Below, piece after piece: positions 16,677-26,570 of a stretch of 64,000 bases of DNA. Location: assembly GCF_003260015.1 (NCBI RefSeq), contig NZ_QCXS01000002.1:2294001-2358000 (forward strand), written 5' to 3'. Below the pieces are notes generated by a model. It was not told the origin of the DNA, did not search any database, and saw only the letters and a program-made list of their open reading frames with translations. Numbering within the stretch: the first letter of the stretch is position 1; the number at the start of each line of letters is the position of its first letter. Source of the stretch: Nakamurella deserti (lineage in GTDB: Bacteria; Actinomycetota; Actinomycetes; Mycobacteriales; Nakamurellaceae). The translations under genes were made by a program, and so were the position numbers.

Positions 16677-19600
16677 TCACCGCGCCGGCACCCGGTGCGC
16701 CCAGCGCGCCGCGACCCGGGACAGCTCGTCGGCCGGCACGGCGGCGCTCCACAGCCAGCCCTGGCCCACCGAACACCCCAGCTCCAGCATCACCGCGGCG
16801 TTCTCGGCGGTCTCGATCCCCTCGGCCACCGTGTCCAGGCCCAGCGCATCGGCGAGCTGGACGATGGAGCGCACGATCGCCCGCGAGTCGGCGTCGGTGG
16901 TGACCTGGTCGATGAACGACCGGTCGATCTTGAGCGTGCTGACCGGCAGTCGTTTGAGGTAGGCCAGCGAGCTGTATCCGGTGCCGAAGTCGTCCACCGC
17001 GATGCGAACCCCCTGACCCTTGAGTTCCGTGAGCAGCGCGACCGCGCCCGGAGCGTCGGTCATGATCGCCGACTCGGTCACCTCCAGGGTGAGATCGGTG
17101 CTCGCCCAACCGGTCTCGACCGCGGACCGGGCGACGATGCCCTCCAGGCCGGGCGCGGCGAAGCTGCGTGCCGAGACGTTGACGCTGAGCTGGAAGCGCT
17201 CCAGGCCGTGGCGTCGCCGCAGCTCCACCATCTCCCGCGACGCCCGCTGGATCACCCAGCGGTCCAGTGCGAGCGACAGGCCCATCGCGTCGGCGGCGTC
17301 CACCACCTCCAGCGGCGAGACCCGGCCCAGGTCGTCGTCCTGCCAGCGCAGCAACGCCTCCACACCGGTCATCCGACCACCGGCGATGTCCACGATCGGC
17401 TGATAGTGCAACGTCAGCCGGTCCCCGTCCAACGCCTCGCGCAGCGCGTTCATCACCAGCAGCCGGCGCTCTCCGCTCTGCGCCAGCGTCGCGTCGAACA
17501 CCCGGATCCGCCCGCGCCCGGACGCCTTCGCCTCGTACATCGCCACGTCGGCGAACCGCAGCAGCGTGTCCGCGTCGTGCGGCGGCGACAGCGCGATCCC
17601 GATGCTGGCGTCCACGTACACCCGGGGTCCGCCGAGCTCAACCGGCCGGCTCAACGCGTCCCTGAGCCGGTCCGCGATGTTCATCGCCAGCGCCTCGTCG
17701 ACGTTCTCGCACAGCACCGCGAACTCGTCACCCCCGAGGCGGGCGACGGTGTCCTGCGGGCGGACGGCGTGCCGCAGCCGGTGGCCGATCTCGATCAGCA
17801 GCAGATCGCCCGCGTCGTGTCCCCGGGAGTCGTTCACCAGCTTGAAGTGGTCCAGGTCCAGGAAGAGCAACGCGATGGATCCGTCGGTGGCCGGTCGCCG
17901 CCGGGCCAGCGCCCGTTGGATGCGGTCCACCAGCAGGGCCCGGTTGGGCAGGTCGGTGAGCACGTCGTGGGCCGAGCGGTGCCGCAGCTCGTTCTCGGCG
18001 CGGCGCGCCTCCGTGACGTCGGAGACCATGGCCAGCGAACCCAGCTCGTCGGTGTCGGGCAGCGGGAGCGGCGCCACCGACATCGACAGCGTGTGCCAAC
18101 TGCCGTCGGGGTGGCGGTAGGGCACCTCATAGGTCTCCGGGCCGGTCTCGACCCGCCGGGACAGCTTCTCCCGCAGCAGGTTCTCGGTGTCCGGATCGAA
18201 CATCGGCACCCGGTCGACACCGATGAGGTCCTCGATGCCGTGCCCGAGCAGATCGGCGAGCTTCTGGTTGAGGAAGATGACCTCGCCGGCGGGCGTGAAG
18301 ACGATGATGCCCTCCTGGGCCGTCTCCGCGATCGCCCGGTAGCGGGCCTCCGAACGGCGGAGCTCGTCCTTGGCCTGGACCTCCGCGGTGACCTCGCGCA
18401 CGTTGAGCACCACCCCCCGGATCTCCGGTTCGGCCAGCGCGTTGGTCATCGACTCCTCCACCCACCGCCAGGCGCCCGAGCGGTCGACGACCCGCAGCGT
18501 GATCCGTTCGAAGCCCTCCCGGTCGGCGAGCACCCGGGCGACCGTGTCGCGCAGCGCGGGCAGGTCGTCGGGATGCACGAAGCTGTAGGTGGTGCGGCCG
18601 AGCACCTCGTCGGCGGTATAGCCGAAGACGTCGGTGGCCGACGAGGTGACGTAGCGCAGGGTCATGTCGGCGTCGGCGACCAGCGCGACGTCGGACGCCC
18701 GCTGGTTCAGCGCGGCGAACAGCGCCCGCTGCCGGTCGAGCTGCTGCTCGGCGCTGGACACCCGGCGCAGATCACGCAAAAAACTGGCCATGCCGTACGG
18801 GATGCCCCGGTCGTCGTGCAGCACGGTGACGTCCACCAGCACCGGGATCGCGTACCCGTCGCGGTGACGCAGCATCTTCTCGAAGGACGCCGCGCGCTGC
18901 CGGCCGCTCTGCAGCAGCTCGACGTGGGCGGTCCCCGCGCCGGAGTCGGACACGTGCGCGACGCTGAGGCGGTTCATCCGCAGCAGCTCGTCCCGGGTGT
19001 GCCCGAGCAGTGCGCAGAAGGCGTCGTTGACCGCCTCGAACTCCCCCGCCATGTTCATCAGGGTCTGCGGCGTGGCGGACTGCTCGAACCGGGCGCGCAT
19101 GTCCTCGGCCTGCCGCTCGAGGTCGCGTCGGAGGGCGTTCTCGACCGTCAGGTCGCGGATGACCGCGCTGGCGCCGCAGACCTCGCCGTCCTCGTCCCGG
19201 ACCACGGCCAACGCGAGGCTCACCTCGACGGGGGCGCCGTCCCGCCGGCGCCGGCGCTCGACCATCGGCGCCAGCGTCTCACCGGTGAGCACCCTGGCGA
19301 GGACGCCGTCCCGCCGGGGCCCGTCGGTCGCCTCCACCAGGACCGACAGCGGCTGTCCGACGAGCTCGTCCGACGGCCAGCCGTAAATGGCGGCGACCCG
19401 GTCGTTGGCCCAGGTGATGACACCGTCGACGTCGCAGGTGAGGATGCCGTCGTTGGAGTTCGCGACCACGCCGGCGAGGGTCTGCGCCGTCCGGTAGGCC
19501 TCCTTCTCGCTCGACACGTCCCGGGACACCCCGATGAAGTGACGCGGCCGCCCGTTCGCGTCGAGGATGGGACTGGTGGAGGCGAGCACCGGGAACTCCC

Positions 19601-19895
19601 GGCCGTTCTTGTCCCGCATCAGCCACTCACCGCGGAACACCTCACCGGCGGCGACATCGTCGAACACCGCGAAACCTCGCTGCCGCGCCGGCTCCGGCAC
19701 CACCAGCTCCGAGATCCGCGACCCGAGCGCCTCGGCCGCGGTGTACCCGTAGAGCGACTCGGCCGCGGCGTTCCAGTAGATGACCCGCTCGAGGTGGTCG
19801 GTGATGACGACCGCTTCGGCCACGCTGTCCAGGGCACGCGCCATCAGGTCGGGCGGCAGGTCGGCGGGACCGGCCGGGCCGTTCGCACCGCTCAC
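16677..19895 (-). CDS. Five-PAS GGDEF-EAL cyclic-di-GMP signalling protein
   Basis: This 1072-residue cytoplasmic sensor has five successive PAS domains (roughly residues 20-130, 140-250, 265-380, 390-510, 515-635), then a GGDEF cyclase and an EAL phosphodiesterase. GGDEF is intact at 721-725, with a product-inhibition site Arg712-x-x-Asp715 at the classical five-residue spacing. The EAL motif is at 846-848, with DDFGTGYSSL and VAEGIET also present, so both activities look possible. There are no membrane segments. The PAS domains differ from each other, implying several signals. The net direction of c-di-GMP turnover cannot be predicted. It is a single-gene unit facing the FUSC gene. Confidence 0.94.
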   Translation of the reverse strand: MSGANGPAGPADLPPDLMARALDSVAEAVVITDHLERVIYWNAAAESLYGYTAAEALGSRISELVVPEPARQRGFAVFDDVAAGEVFRGEWLMRDKNGREFPVLASTSPILDANGRPRHFIGVSRDVSSEKEAYRTAQTLAGVVANSNDGILTCDVDGVITWANDRVAAIYGWPSDELVGQPLSVLVEATDGPRRDGVLARVLTGETLAPMVERRRRRDGAPVEVSLALAVVRDEDGEVCGASAVIRDLTVENALRRDLERQAEDMRARFEQSATPQTLMNMAGEFEAVNDAFCALLGHTRDELLRMNRLSVAHVSDSGAGTAHVELLQSGRQRAASFEKMLRHRDGYAIPVLVDVTVLHDDRGIPYGMASFLRDLRRVSSAEQQLDRQRALFAALNQRASDVALVADADMTLRYVTSSATDVFGYTADEVLGRTTYSFVHPDDLPALRDTVARVLADREGFERITLRVVDRSGAWRWVEESMTNALAEPEIRGVVLNVREVTAEVQAKDELRRSEARYRAIAETAQEGIIVFTPAGEVIFLNQKLADLLGHGIEDLIGVDRVPMFDPDTENLLREKLSRRVETGPETYEVPYRHPDGSWHTLSMSVAPLPLPDTDELGSLAMVSDVTEARRAENELRHRSAHDVLTDLPNRALLVDRIQRALARRRPATDGSIALLFLDLDHFKLVNDSRGHDAGDLLLIEIGHRLRHAVRPQDTVARLGGDEFAVLCENVDEALAMNIADRLRDALSRPVELGGPRVYVDASIGIALSPPHDADTLLRFADVAMYEAKASGRGRIRVFDATLAQSGERRLLVMNALREALDGDRLTLHYQPIVDIAGGRMTGVEALLRWQDDDLGRVSPLEVVDAADAMGLSLALDRWVIQRASREMVELRRRHGLERFQLSVNVSARSFAAPGLEGIVARSAVETGWASTDLTLEVTESAIMTDAPGAVALLTELKGQGVRIAVDDFGTGYSSLAYLKRLPVSTLKIDRSFIDQVTTDADSRAIVRSIVQLADALGLDTVAEGIETAENAAVMLELGCSVGQGWLWSAAVPADELSRVAARWAHRVPAR

Positions 19896-20103
19896 CCTGG
19901 CCCCCCGCCGCGAAGCTCGATGCGTCCGACCGGCCCGACTCCCCGGCGCGGCAGCGCGTGTCGGTCGAGCCTATCTTCGCTGCGCGAATCCACCAGCGCC
20001 ATCGGACGAGTCGCCCACCGCCGGATCCACCGGCGGAGCGAACCCCGTCGACCGCGGCGCCCACGGAACCATCACCGGGGCGGGCGCACGACCGCCGGCG
20101 CTC

Positions 20104-20109
20104 TACAGT
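20104..20109 (+). promoter_or_regulatory. Candidate -10 of a leaderless FUSC gene transcript
   Basis: TACAGT ends six bases before the ATG at 20116, with no Shine-Dalgarno sequence except GGGG immediately before the ATG. The spacing suits leaderless transcription. Confidence 0.35.
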
Positions 20110-20115
20110 GCGGGG

Positions 20116-21228
20116 ATGTCCAGGATCGCGGTCGCCGGCCGGAGGCTGCGCTCGAACTGGGTGCCGCTGCTGGAGTCCACGGTCGCCGCGACACTCGCCT
20201 GGATCATCGCCACGGTGGTGGTCGGGCACACCGCGCCGTTCTTCGCCCCGGCCGCGGCGATCATCGTGCTGGGTCAGGCCCGCGGCGTCCGGATCCGCAA
20301 GACGGTGGAGATCCTCATCGCCGTCGCCGGCGGTGTGCTGCTCGCCGACATCGTCGCCCAGCTCCTCGGATCGAACACGACGCTGACCATCTTCGTCCTG
20401 ATCGTGCTCACGCTGACGATCACCACCGCGATCGGCGCGAACGGGGTCGCGGTGGTCCAGGCGGCGGTGTCGGCGCTGTACGTCGCGGTCATCGCACCAC
20501 CGACCCAGACGCTGGTGCCGGTGCGGTTCTTCGACGCGCTCGTCGGCGGCACCGTCGCGGTGCTGGTCAACCAGTTGGTGGTGGTGCACGACCCGCTGGC
20601 CGGGTTGGTCCGCGAGATGCGTTCGATCACCGAGCGCATCTGCGACGTGGTGGACCGCACCGCAGCGGCGATCGACCGGCACGACGAGAGCCTGGCCAAG
20701 GAGGCCCTGGACCGCGCCCGTCAGGTCGACGCGGCGGTCGACACCCTGCGCACCGAGGTCGCCGCCGCGGCGGAGGTGCTCACGCTGGACGTGTGGCGCC
20801 GGCAGCGGCGCGCCGGAGTGCAGACGATCGAGACCGCGACCCGCCAGATCGACTACGCCGTCCGCGGGGTGCGCGTGCTGGCCCGGGCGTCACTGACCCT
20901 CACCCGCTGGCCGACCCCGACCGGCCCGGAACTCGGCGAGGCGTTGCGGCACCTGACCGCCGCGGTCGGTCACGCCGGTGAGGCGTTGGCGTCGGAGATC
21001 CTCGGCGACCACGACAAGGCGGTCGACTTCACCGCCCGGACCGAGCTGTCGGCGTTCGCCGCCATCGCCGACGCGCGCCCGCTGCTGTGGGGTGACCAGC
21101 CGCTGCCGGTGGTGATGATCGTCGGCCAGCTGCGCTCCATCACCATCGACCTGCTCCGTGGCGTCGGCGCCGACGACGCCACGGTGCTGGCCCGCGTCGA
21201 CCACGCCCTGGGGTTCCCGAAGGGCTGA
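20116..21228 (+). CDS. FUSC-family (aromatic acid exporter-like) membrane protein
   Basis: This is a 370-residue protein. The N-terminal half contains five to six hydrophobic segments arranged as in FUSC/ArAE transporters (RLRSNWVPLLESTVAATLAWII, AAAIIVLGQARGVRIRK, TLTIFVLIVLTLTITTAIG). The C-terminal half is cytoplasmic, helical and probably coiled-coil (AIDRHDESLAKEALDRARQVDAAVD). The conserved ESTVAATLAW and RKTVE motifs support the family. The substrate is unknown; relatives export aromatic acids or affect envelope properties. Confidence 0.88.
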   Translation: MSRIAVAGRRLRSNWVPLLESTVAATLAWIIATVVVGHTAPFFAPAAAIIVLGQARGVRIRKTVEILIAVAGGVLLADIVAQLLGSNTTLTIFVLIVLTLTITTAIGANGVAVVQAAVSALYVAVIAPPTQTLVPVRFFDALVGGTVAVLVNQLVVVHDPLAGLVREMRSITERICDVVDRTAAAIDRHDESLAKEALDRARQVDAAVDTLRTEVAAAAEVLTLDVWRRQRRAGVQTIETATRQIDYAVRGVRVLARASLTLTRWPTPTGPELGEALRHLTAAVGHAGEALASEILGDHDKAVDFTARTELSAFAAIADARPLLWGDQPLPVVMIVGQLRSITIDLLRGVGADDATVLARVDHALGFPKG

Positions 21229-21364
21229 TCCGCTCTCCGTCTGGACCGGCGGCCGTCCGGGTAGGGCTGAGGGCAGGCGACGCGCCCGGCCCCCGGGCCG
21301 CACGCCGCCAAAGGCGGTGTGCAGCAACGCATGCCGCGACGTATCGAGCCCGGAGGGGAACGTC

Positions 21365-21850
21365 ATGGCAGACGAGAAGGACGGCGCCGCCAAGGTCGCG
21401 GAGCTGGCGAAGGACATCCGCATCGCGATGCTCACCACGATGGACAGCGCGGGGCACCACATCAGCCGGCCGATGGCCCAGCAGGAGGTGGAGTTCGACG
21501 GGGACCTGTGGTTCTTCGCCGAGCGCAACTCTCGCAAGGTCGCGCACGTGCGCGCCAACCCCGAGGTCGGCGTGACGCTGAGCTCCAACGACACCTGGAT
21601 CTCCATCGAGGGCGAGGCCGAGATCGTCGACGATCTGGCCAAGAAGAAGGACCTCTGGAACCAGTGGGTCGAGGCGTGGTTCACCGACGGACCCGAGGAT
21701 CCGAACGTCGTGCTCATCAAGATCAACGCGCACGGTGCCGAGTACTGGGACACCCCGGGCGGCCGCGTCTCGTCGGTGATCAGCTTCGTCAAGGCGAAGG
21801 TCACCGGCAAGGCCTACGACGGCGGCGAGAACGAGCGCGTCGACCTGTAG
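21365..21850 (+). CDS. PNPOx-like FMN-binding general stress protein
   Basis: This 161-residue protein has the split-barrel fold of pyridoxamine-phosphate-oxidase-related general stress proteins: IRIAMLTTMDSAGHHISRPM, the DLWFFAERNSRKVAHV segment and a WVEAWFTDGPEDPN loop. Such proteins bind FMN or F420 and usually lack true PdxH activity. GGAGGGGAACGTC before the ATG is a strong ribosome site. Its C-terminal coding segment reappears twice downstream in degenerate form (see the repeat entry), with the stop codon TAG changed to TCG in both copies. Confidence 0.9.
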   Translation: MADEKDGAAKVAELAKDIRIAMLTTMDSAGHHISRPMAQQEVEFDGDLWFFAERNSRKVAHVRANPEVGVTLSSNDTWISIEGEAEIVDDLAKKKDLWNQWVEAWFTDGPEDPNVVLIKINAHGAEYWDTPGGRVSSVISFVKAKVTGKAYDGGENERVDL

Positions 21851-21891
21851 TTCTCGGCAGCGGCACCGACTCCTGGTGGCCCACTGCACAG

Positions 21892-21934
21892 ACACCGACG
21901 GCCGGTGGGCGCGATGCCCACCGGCCGTCGGTGT
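21892..21934. terminator. Bidirectional terminator hairpin, copy 1
   Basis: A perfect 19-bp stem (ACACCGACGGCCGGTGGGC with its complement) encloses the loop GCGAT. It lies 41 bases after the PNPOx stop. The symmetrical stem can act on either strand. Confidence 0.85.
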
Positions 21935-22113
21935 TCCCGTCGGCGGTACGGCTCAGGTGCCGCGGCTCAGAACGAGAACGCCGGTGAGGTGAACTCGGCG
22001 TCGGTGATCAGCTCCATTCAGGCCAACGCCAGGGCCTACGACGGCGGCGAGAACGAGCGCGTCGACCTGTCGTTCTCGGCAGCGGCACCGACCCGCGGTG
22101 GCCCACTGCACAG

Positions 22114-22156
22114 ACACCGACGGCCGGTGGGCGCGATGCCCACCGGCCGTCGGTGT
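22114..22156. terminator. Bidirectional terminator hairpin, copy 2
   Basis: This has the same 19-bp stem and GCGAT loop as the first copy, base for base. It is kept unchanged although the coding remnants around it have diverged. Confidence 0.8.
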
Positions 22157-22338
22157 TCATGCCGGCGGTACGGCTCGAGTACCGCGGCTCAGAACGAGAA
22201 CGCCAGTGCGGCGAACACCGCGACGGTCCGCTCTCTCACGGCGAAGGTCACCGCCAAGGCCTGCGACGGCGGCGAACACGAGCGCGTCGACCTGTCGTCC
22301 TCGGCAGCAGCACCGACCCCTGGTGGCGTGCTGCACAG

Positions 22339-22381
22339 ACACCGACGGCCGGTGGGCGCGATGCCCACCGGCCGTCGGTGT
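22339..22381. terminator. Bidirectional terminator hairpin, copy 3
   Basis: This is the third identical 19-bp stem and GCGAT loop, 34 bases beyond the stop of the convergent aldo/keto reductase gene, for which it is the nearest terminator. Confidence 0.85.
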
Positions 22382-22415
22382 GTTCCTGCCGGCGGTACGG
22401 CTCAGGTGCCGCGGA

Positions 22416-23288
22416 TCAGAACGACGACGCCAGTGCGGTGAACTCGGCGTCGGTCAGCTCGATGCCGGCCGCCGCGGTGTTCTCCTCGAGGTGCTTCACG
22501 CTCGAGGTGCCGGGGATCGGGAGCATCGCCGGGGACCGCTTGAGCAGCCAGGCCAGCGCGAGCTGCGACGGGGTGGCGCCGTGGTCGGCGGCGATCTTCT
22601 GCAGCGGCCCGTCGGTCTGCGCGAGCGGGCCGGAGCCCAGCGGTGCCCACGGGATGAAGGCGATGTTCTGCTCGGTGACGTGGTCCAACAGCGCCTCGGC
22701 GTCGGTGTAACCGGCGTTGTAGCGGTTCTGGACGGACACGATGGTCGCGTACCTCTGCGCCTCGCGCAGCTCGTCCACCGTCACCTCGGACAGACCGATG
22801 TGCTTGATCTTGCCCTCGTTCTGCAGGTCGACGAGTACACCGAGCTGGTCGGCCAGCGGCACCTCGGGGTCGATGCGGTGCAGCTGGAACAGGTCGATGC
22901 GCTCCAGACCCAGCCGGCGCAGGCTCATCTCGGCCTCCTGGCGCAGGTAGTCCGGGTGCCCGTGGACGGGCCAGACGTTCGGCCCGGTGCGCAGCAGACC
23001 GGCCTTGGTGGCGACCAGCACGTTCTCCGGGTACGGGTGCAGCGCCTCGCGGATGAGCTCCTCGGACACGTAGGGCCCGTAGGAGTTGGCGGTGTCGATG
23101 AAGGTGATGCCGAGCTCGACGGCGCGGCGCAGCACCCGGATGGCCTCGTCGTGGTCCTTCGGCGGGCCCCAGATGCCCTCGCCGGTCAGGCGCATGGCGC
23201 CAAAACCGAGACGGTGGACGGGGATGTCGCCACCGATGGCGAAAGTCCCGGAGGCGGCGGCGATCGGCTGTTCCGTGGTGGAGGTCAT
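22416..23288 (-). CDS. Aldo/keto reductase
   Basis: This is a 290-residue TIM-barrel oxidoreductase. The catalytic tetrad is visible as the Asp and Tyr of FIDTANSYGP, the Lys of VLVATKAG and the His of DLFQLHRID. The NADPH-binding end is seen in SPAMLPIPGTSS. It resembles the YajO/IolS-like reductases acting on small carbonyl compounds; the physiological substrate is unknown. Start at the ATG giving MTSTTEQPIAA. It converges on the PNPOx-like gene, and its C-terminal codons are duplicated in the tandem module between them. Confidence 0.93.
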   Translation of the reverse strand: MTSTTEQPIAAASGTFAIGGDIPVHRLGFGAMRLTGEGIWGPPKDHDEAIRVLRRAVELGITFIDTANSYGPYVSEELIREALHPYPENVLVATKAGLLRTGPNVWPVHGHPDYLRQEAEMSLRRLGLERIDLFQLHRIDPEVPLADQLGVLVDLQNEGKIKHIGLSEVTVDELREAQRYATIVSVQNRYNAGYTDAEALLDHVTEQNIAFIPWAPLGSGPLAQTDGPLQKIAADHGATPSQLALAWLLKRSPAMLPIPGTSSVKHLEENTAAAGIELTDAEFTALASSF

Positions 23289-23456
23289 GAGTCCCTGCTT
23301 CCTGTGGCGGGTGATTCCCGCGGGGCGCGGCGCGGACGCCGCGGTCGTCCCGCTCTGTGGTCCAACCGCCGACGGGCGGGGTGGCATTCCCGATCGGGGC
23401 CGTCGATCCGTGGTTGCGCCGACAGGTGAACGGCTGCGGGCTGGGAGACTCAAGAG

Positions 23457-24191
23457 ATGACCAGCCCCCTCGACAAGCGTCCCGCCGATCACCCGGACGC
23501 CCCTGCCGGTCCGCTCGACACGTGGCCCGCAGCCGATCCCGCGGAGATCGCTGCCGGCCCGCTCGACACGCGTCCCGCAGCCGACCCGGCGGTCGTCGCC
23601 GGACCGGTGGCCGGCGGCCTCGCCACCGTCGAGCGCCGGGCCGTGGAGGTCGTCGGACTCCTCGGTGGGCTGATCGCGCGGCTGCGGACCCCGCTGCTCG
23701 CGGTGACCCTGCTGCCGCTGCTGCCCGCGGTCGGTCTGCTGATCGCGGCGGTCGTCGTCGGGACGGCGACCCCGGCCGTCATCGCCATCGCCGGTCTCGT
23801 CGCGCCGGTGTGGCTGACCGTACGGCGCCGGCAGCTGGTGACCGCGTTGGTACCCGCGGACGCCGCGGTCGCCGACCTGAAGCGGACCTTCGACCTCGCG
23901 GCCATCGGCGGGCAGCTGCGGGACAACCTGCTCCGCCAGGACGGCCGTCGGTTGTCGCTGCGCCCACGGGCACTGGCCGGGTCGGTGTGGCGAGGCATCA
24001 GCACCACCGCGGCGCTGCACGGCCGGGTCACCGATGTCCCCCGGTTGGCGCCGTTCTTCCCCGGCCGGTTGCGTGGCCTCGCGTTCCTGTCGATCGCCTG
24101 TGTGGTCAGCGGGGTGGTGCTGACCGCGTGGCTGGTGCTGCACCTGGTGCTCGCCGCGCTCGTCGGCGCGGACGTGTGGTCGGGGTTCTGA
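23457..24191 (+). CDS. Hypothetical membrane protein
   Basis: The 244 residues start with a 60-residue cytoplasmic region holding a repeated PAGPLDTWPAADPA / AAGPLDTRPAADPA motif. Two membrane helices follow (about 78-118), then a basic loop with RRRQLVTALVPADAAVADLKR. A terminal helix (FLSIACVVSGVVLTAWLVLHLVLAALV) is near the C-terminus. No family is recognised. GAGACT ends six bases before the ATG, suggesting a leaderless mRNA. It converges on nadE with 7 bp between the stops. Confidence 0.7.
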   Translation: MTSPLDKRPADHPDAPAGPLDTWPAADPAEIAAGPLDTRPAADPAVVAGPVAGGLATVERRAVEVVGLLGGLIARLRTPLLAVTLLPLLPAVGLLIAAVVVGTATPAVIAIAGLVAPVWLTVRRRQLVTALVPADAAVADLKRTFDLAAIGGQLRDNLLRQDGRRLSLRPRALAGSVWRGISTTAALHGRVTDVPRLAPFFPGRLRGLAFLSIACVVSGVVLTAWLVLHLVLAALVGADVWSGF

Positions 24192-24198
24192 AGGCCCG

Positions 24199-26238
24199 TC
24201 AGCTTCGCGGGACGTTGCGTTCGAGGTCGGCCAGCCACACCGCGGCGTTGCCGTCCGACGGCGCCCGCCAGTCACCGCGCGGGCTGAGCGACCCGCCCGC
24301 CGACACCTTCGGCCCGTTGGGCATCGCCGAGCGCTTGAACTGGCTGAAGCCGAAGAACCGCTTCACGAACACCTCCAGCCACTGCCGGATCGCGGGCAGG
24401 TCGTACTGCCGGCGACGCTCGTCGGGGAAGCCGACCGGCCAGTGCCCGGCGTGCGCGTCGCCCCACGCCTGCAGCGCGAGGAACGCGATCTTCGACGGGC
24501 GGAAGCCGTAGCGCAACGTGTAGAAGAGGGTGAAGTCCTGCAGCTCGTAGGGCCCGATCGACTTCTCGGTGCTCTGCGGCACCTCTCCCTCCTTGACCGG
24601 GATGAGTTCGGGGCTGATCTCGGTGCCGAGGATCGACAGCAGGATGGCGTCGACCTCGTCGGAGAAGTCGTCCAGGCCGCCGACCCAGCGGATGAGGTGC
24701 TGGATGAGCGTCTTGGGGACGCCGCCGTTGACGTTGTAGTGCGACATCTGGTCGCCGACGCCGTAGGTGCTCCAGCCCAGGGCCAGTTCGCTGAGATCGC
24801 CGGTCCCCAGGACGATCCCGTGGTGGTGGTTGGCCAGCCGGAACAGGTAGTCGGTCCGCAGACCGGCCTGGACGTTCTCGAAGGTGACGTCGTAGACCTC
24901 TTCGCCGCGGCCGAACGGGTGGTCCAGGTCGGACAGCATCTGCCGGGCCGCGGGGCGGATGTCGAGTTCGGCTGCGGTGACTCCCAAGGCGGTCATCAGC
25001 GCCCAGGCGTTGGCCTTCGTCGAAACGCCGGTGGCGAAGCCGGGCATCGTGAAGGCGAGGATGTTGGTCCGGGGCAGCCCGAGCAGGTCCATCGCGCGGG
25101 CCGCGACGATCAGCGCGTGGGTGGAATCCAGGCCGCCGGACACGCCGATGACCACCTTCTCGGTCCGGATGGCCCGCAGCCGCTGGACCAGGCCGTCGAC
25201 CTGGATGTTGTAGGCCTCGAAGCAGTCCTGGTCCAGCCGCGCCGGGTCGGCGGGGACGAACGGGAAACGCTCGATCGGCCGGCGCAGCCCCAGGTCGGTG
25301 TCGGGCGCGCCGAGGGTGAAAGCGACGGTCCGGTGGACCGCCTCGCCGACCGCGCGCCGGTTGTCCTCGAAGGTGCCCTGCCGGGCGCGCTCCTGGCGGA
25401 GCAGATCGAGATCGACGTCGGCGACGGTGATCTGAGGTTCGCGGGCGAACCGCGGCCCCTCGCCGATGAGCACGCCGTTCTCGAAGATGCTGGTCTGGCC
25501 GTCCCACGAGAGGTCCGTGGTGGATTCCCCCTGGCCGGCGGCGGCGTAGAGGTAGGCGGCGAGGCAGCGCATCGACTGGGCGCGGCACAGTGCGGTGCGG
25601 GTGTCGGCCCGGCCGATGGTGATGGGGCTGCCGGAGAGATTCAGCAGCACGGTGGCGCCGGCCAGCGCGAGCCCGCTGGATGGCGGGACCGGGACGAACA
25701 TGTCCTCGCAGATCTCCACACCGACGGTGAGACCACGGACGTCGACCGCGTCGAACAGCAGGTCGGTGCCGAACGGCGCGGTGCGGCCGGCGACGTCGAT
25801 GGTCAGCCCGGTGATGCCGTCGCCGGCGGCGAACTGGCGGCGCTCGTAGAACTCCCGGTAGGTCGGCAGGTGCAACTTGGGGACGACGCCCAGGATCTCG
25901 CCGCGGTGGATGACGACCGCGGTGTTGAACGATCGCGCCCGGTGCCGCAGCGGGGCGCCCACCACCAGCACCGGCAGCAGGTCCCGCGACGCCTCGACCA
26001 CGGCGGCCAGACCTTCGTGCACCGCGTCGAGCAGGACGTCGGCACCGAACAGGTCGTCCAGCGCGTACCCGGTCATCGCGAGCTCGGGGAAGACCGCGAC
26101 CGCGACTCCCTGCTCGTGGCACCGGGTGGCCACCTCGACGATGCCGGCGGCGTTGCGCAGCGGGTCGGCAATGTGGACCCGGGTGGTGCAGGCGGCCACC
26201 CGGGCGAACCCGTGGGAGTACAGCGAGGAGAAGGTCAT
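24199..26238 (-). CDS. nadE: Glutamine-dependent NAD+ synthetase
   Basis: NadE amidates nicotinic acid adenine dinucleotide to NAD+, taking ammonia from glutamine. The 679-residue protein has the N-terminal nitrilase-type glutaminase with Glu52 (FPELAMTGY), Lys121 (PKLHLP) and Cys177 (EICEDMF). The C-terminal ATP-pyrophosphatase domain has the SGGLDST P-loop at 367-373. The length equals that of the M. tuberculosis enzyme. The start is the ATG giving [16 protein letters not shown]; the frame remains open upstream through the GC repeat, where the translation is low-complexity and not part of the protein. Confidence 0.96.
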   Translation of the reverse strand: MTFSSLYSHGFARVAACTTRVHIADPLRNAAGIVEVATRCHEQGVAVAVFPELAMTGYALDDLFGADVLLDAVHEGLAAVVEASRDLLPVLVVGAPLRHRARSFNTAVVIHRGEILGVVPKLHLPTYREFYERRQFAAGDGITGLTIDVAGRTAPFGTDLLFDAVDVRGLTVGVEICEDMFVPVPPSSGLALAGATVLLNLSGSPITIGRADTRTALCRAQSMRCLAAYLYAAAGQGESTTDLSWDGQTSIFENGVLIGEGPRFAREPQITVADVDLDLLRQERARQGTFEDNRRAVGEAVHRTVAFTLGAPDTDLGLRRPIERFPFVPADPARLDQDCFEAYNIQVDGLVQRLRAIRTEKVVIGVSGGLDSTHALIVAARAMDLLGLPRTNILAFTMPGFATGVSTKANAWALMTALGVTAAELDIRPAARQMLSDLDHPFGRGEEVYDVTFENVQAGLRTDYLFRLANHHHGIVLGTGDLSELALGWSTYGVGDQMSHYNVNGGVPKTLIQHLIRWVGGLDDFSDEVDAILLSILGTEISPELIPVKEGEVPQSTEKSIGPYELQDFTLFYTLRYGFRPSKIAFLALQAWGDAHAGHWPVGFPDERRRQYDLPAIRQWLEVFVKRFFGFSQFKRSAMPNGPKVSAGGSLSPRGDWRAPSDGNAAVWLADLERNVPRS

Positions 26239-26570
26239 CCGGGCTTCCTGTCGGGACGGGCCCCGCCGTGGCCCTGGTGCGGACCGGCGACCGGGTGTCG
26301 GCCCGACCATCATCCCCCGTCGCCGGCGACGTCCCGGCGGTCCCCCGTTCCGCACCCCTCGCGCCCGGTCCCCGTCGATCGCACCCTGTCCCCCGGCCGG
26401 GGATGACGTCCGCCGCGACGTCGAGGTCGGTGGCGCTGCGCGGCCGGACGGCCGCACCCGCCGGGCCGGCCGCCCGGGGTCCACAGCCCCACCGGCCCGG
26501 GTGACGGCGCGAAGCCGGGCAGCGGCACCCGCCGGGTCGGCCGGCCGGGTCCCAGCGCCGCCGGGGCCGC

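Larger units (their letters stand above)
21773..22466 (+). repeat. Three-copy tandem repeat of a convergent gene-end module
   Basis: Units of about 222-228 bp occur three times, with GGCCTACGAC/GGCCTGCGAC anchors at 21811, 22033 and 22258. Each holds, in order, the 3' coding end of the PNPOx-like gene, a 43-base hairpin, and the 3' end of the oppositely oriented aldo/keto reductase gene. The functional ends are the first copy for PNPOx (stop at 21850) and the third for the reductase (stop at 22416). The others are remnants. Indels between copies 1 and 2 are multiples of three. Confidence 0.93.

Noticed and set aside
21905-22441. 178-residue open frame with three repeated peptides in the tandem module
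   Set aside because: It arises because the extra copies are about 222-225 bp apart (multiples of three) and have lost the stop. It crosses three terminator hairpins and lacks its own start signals, so it is treated as repeat remnants.
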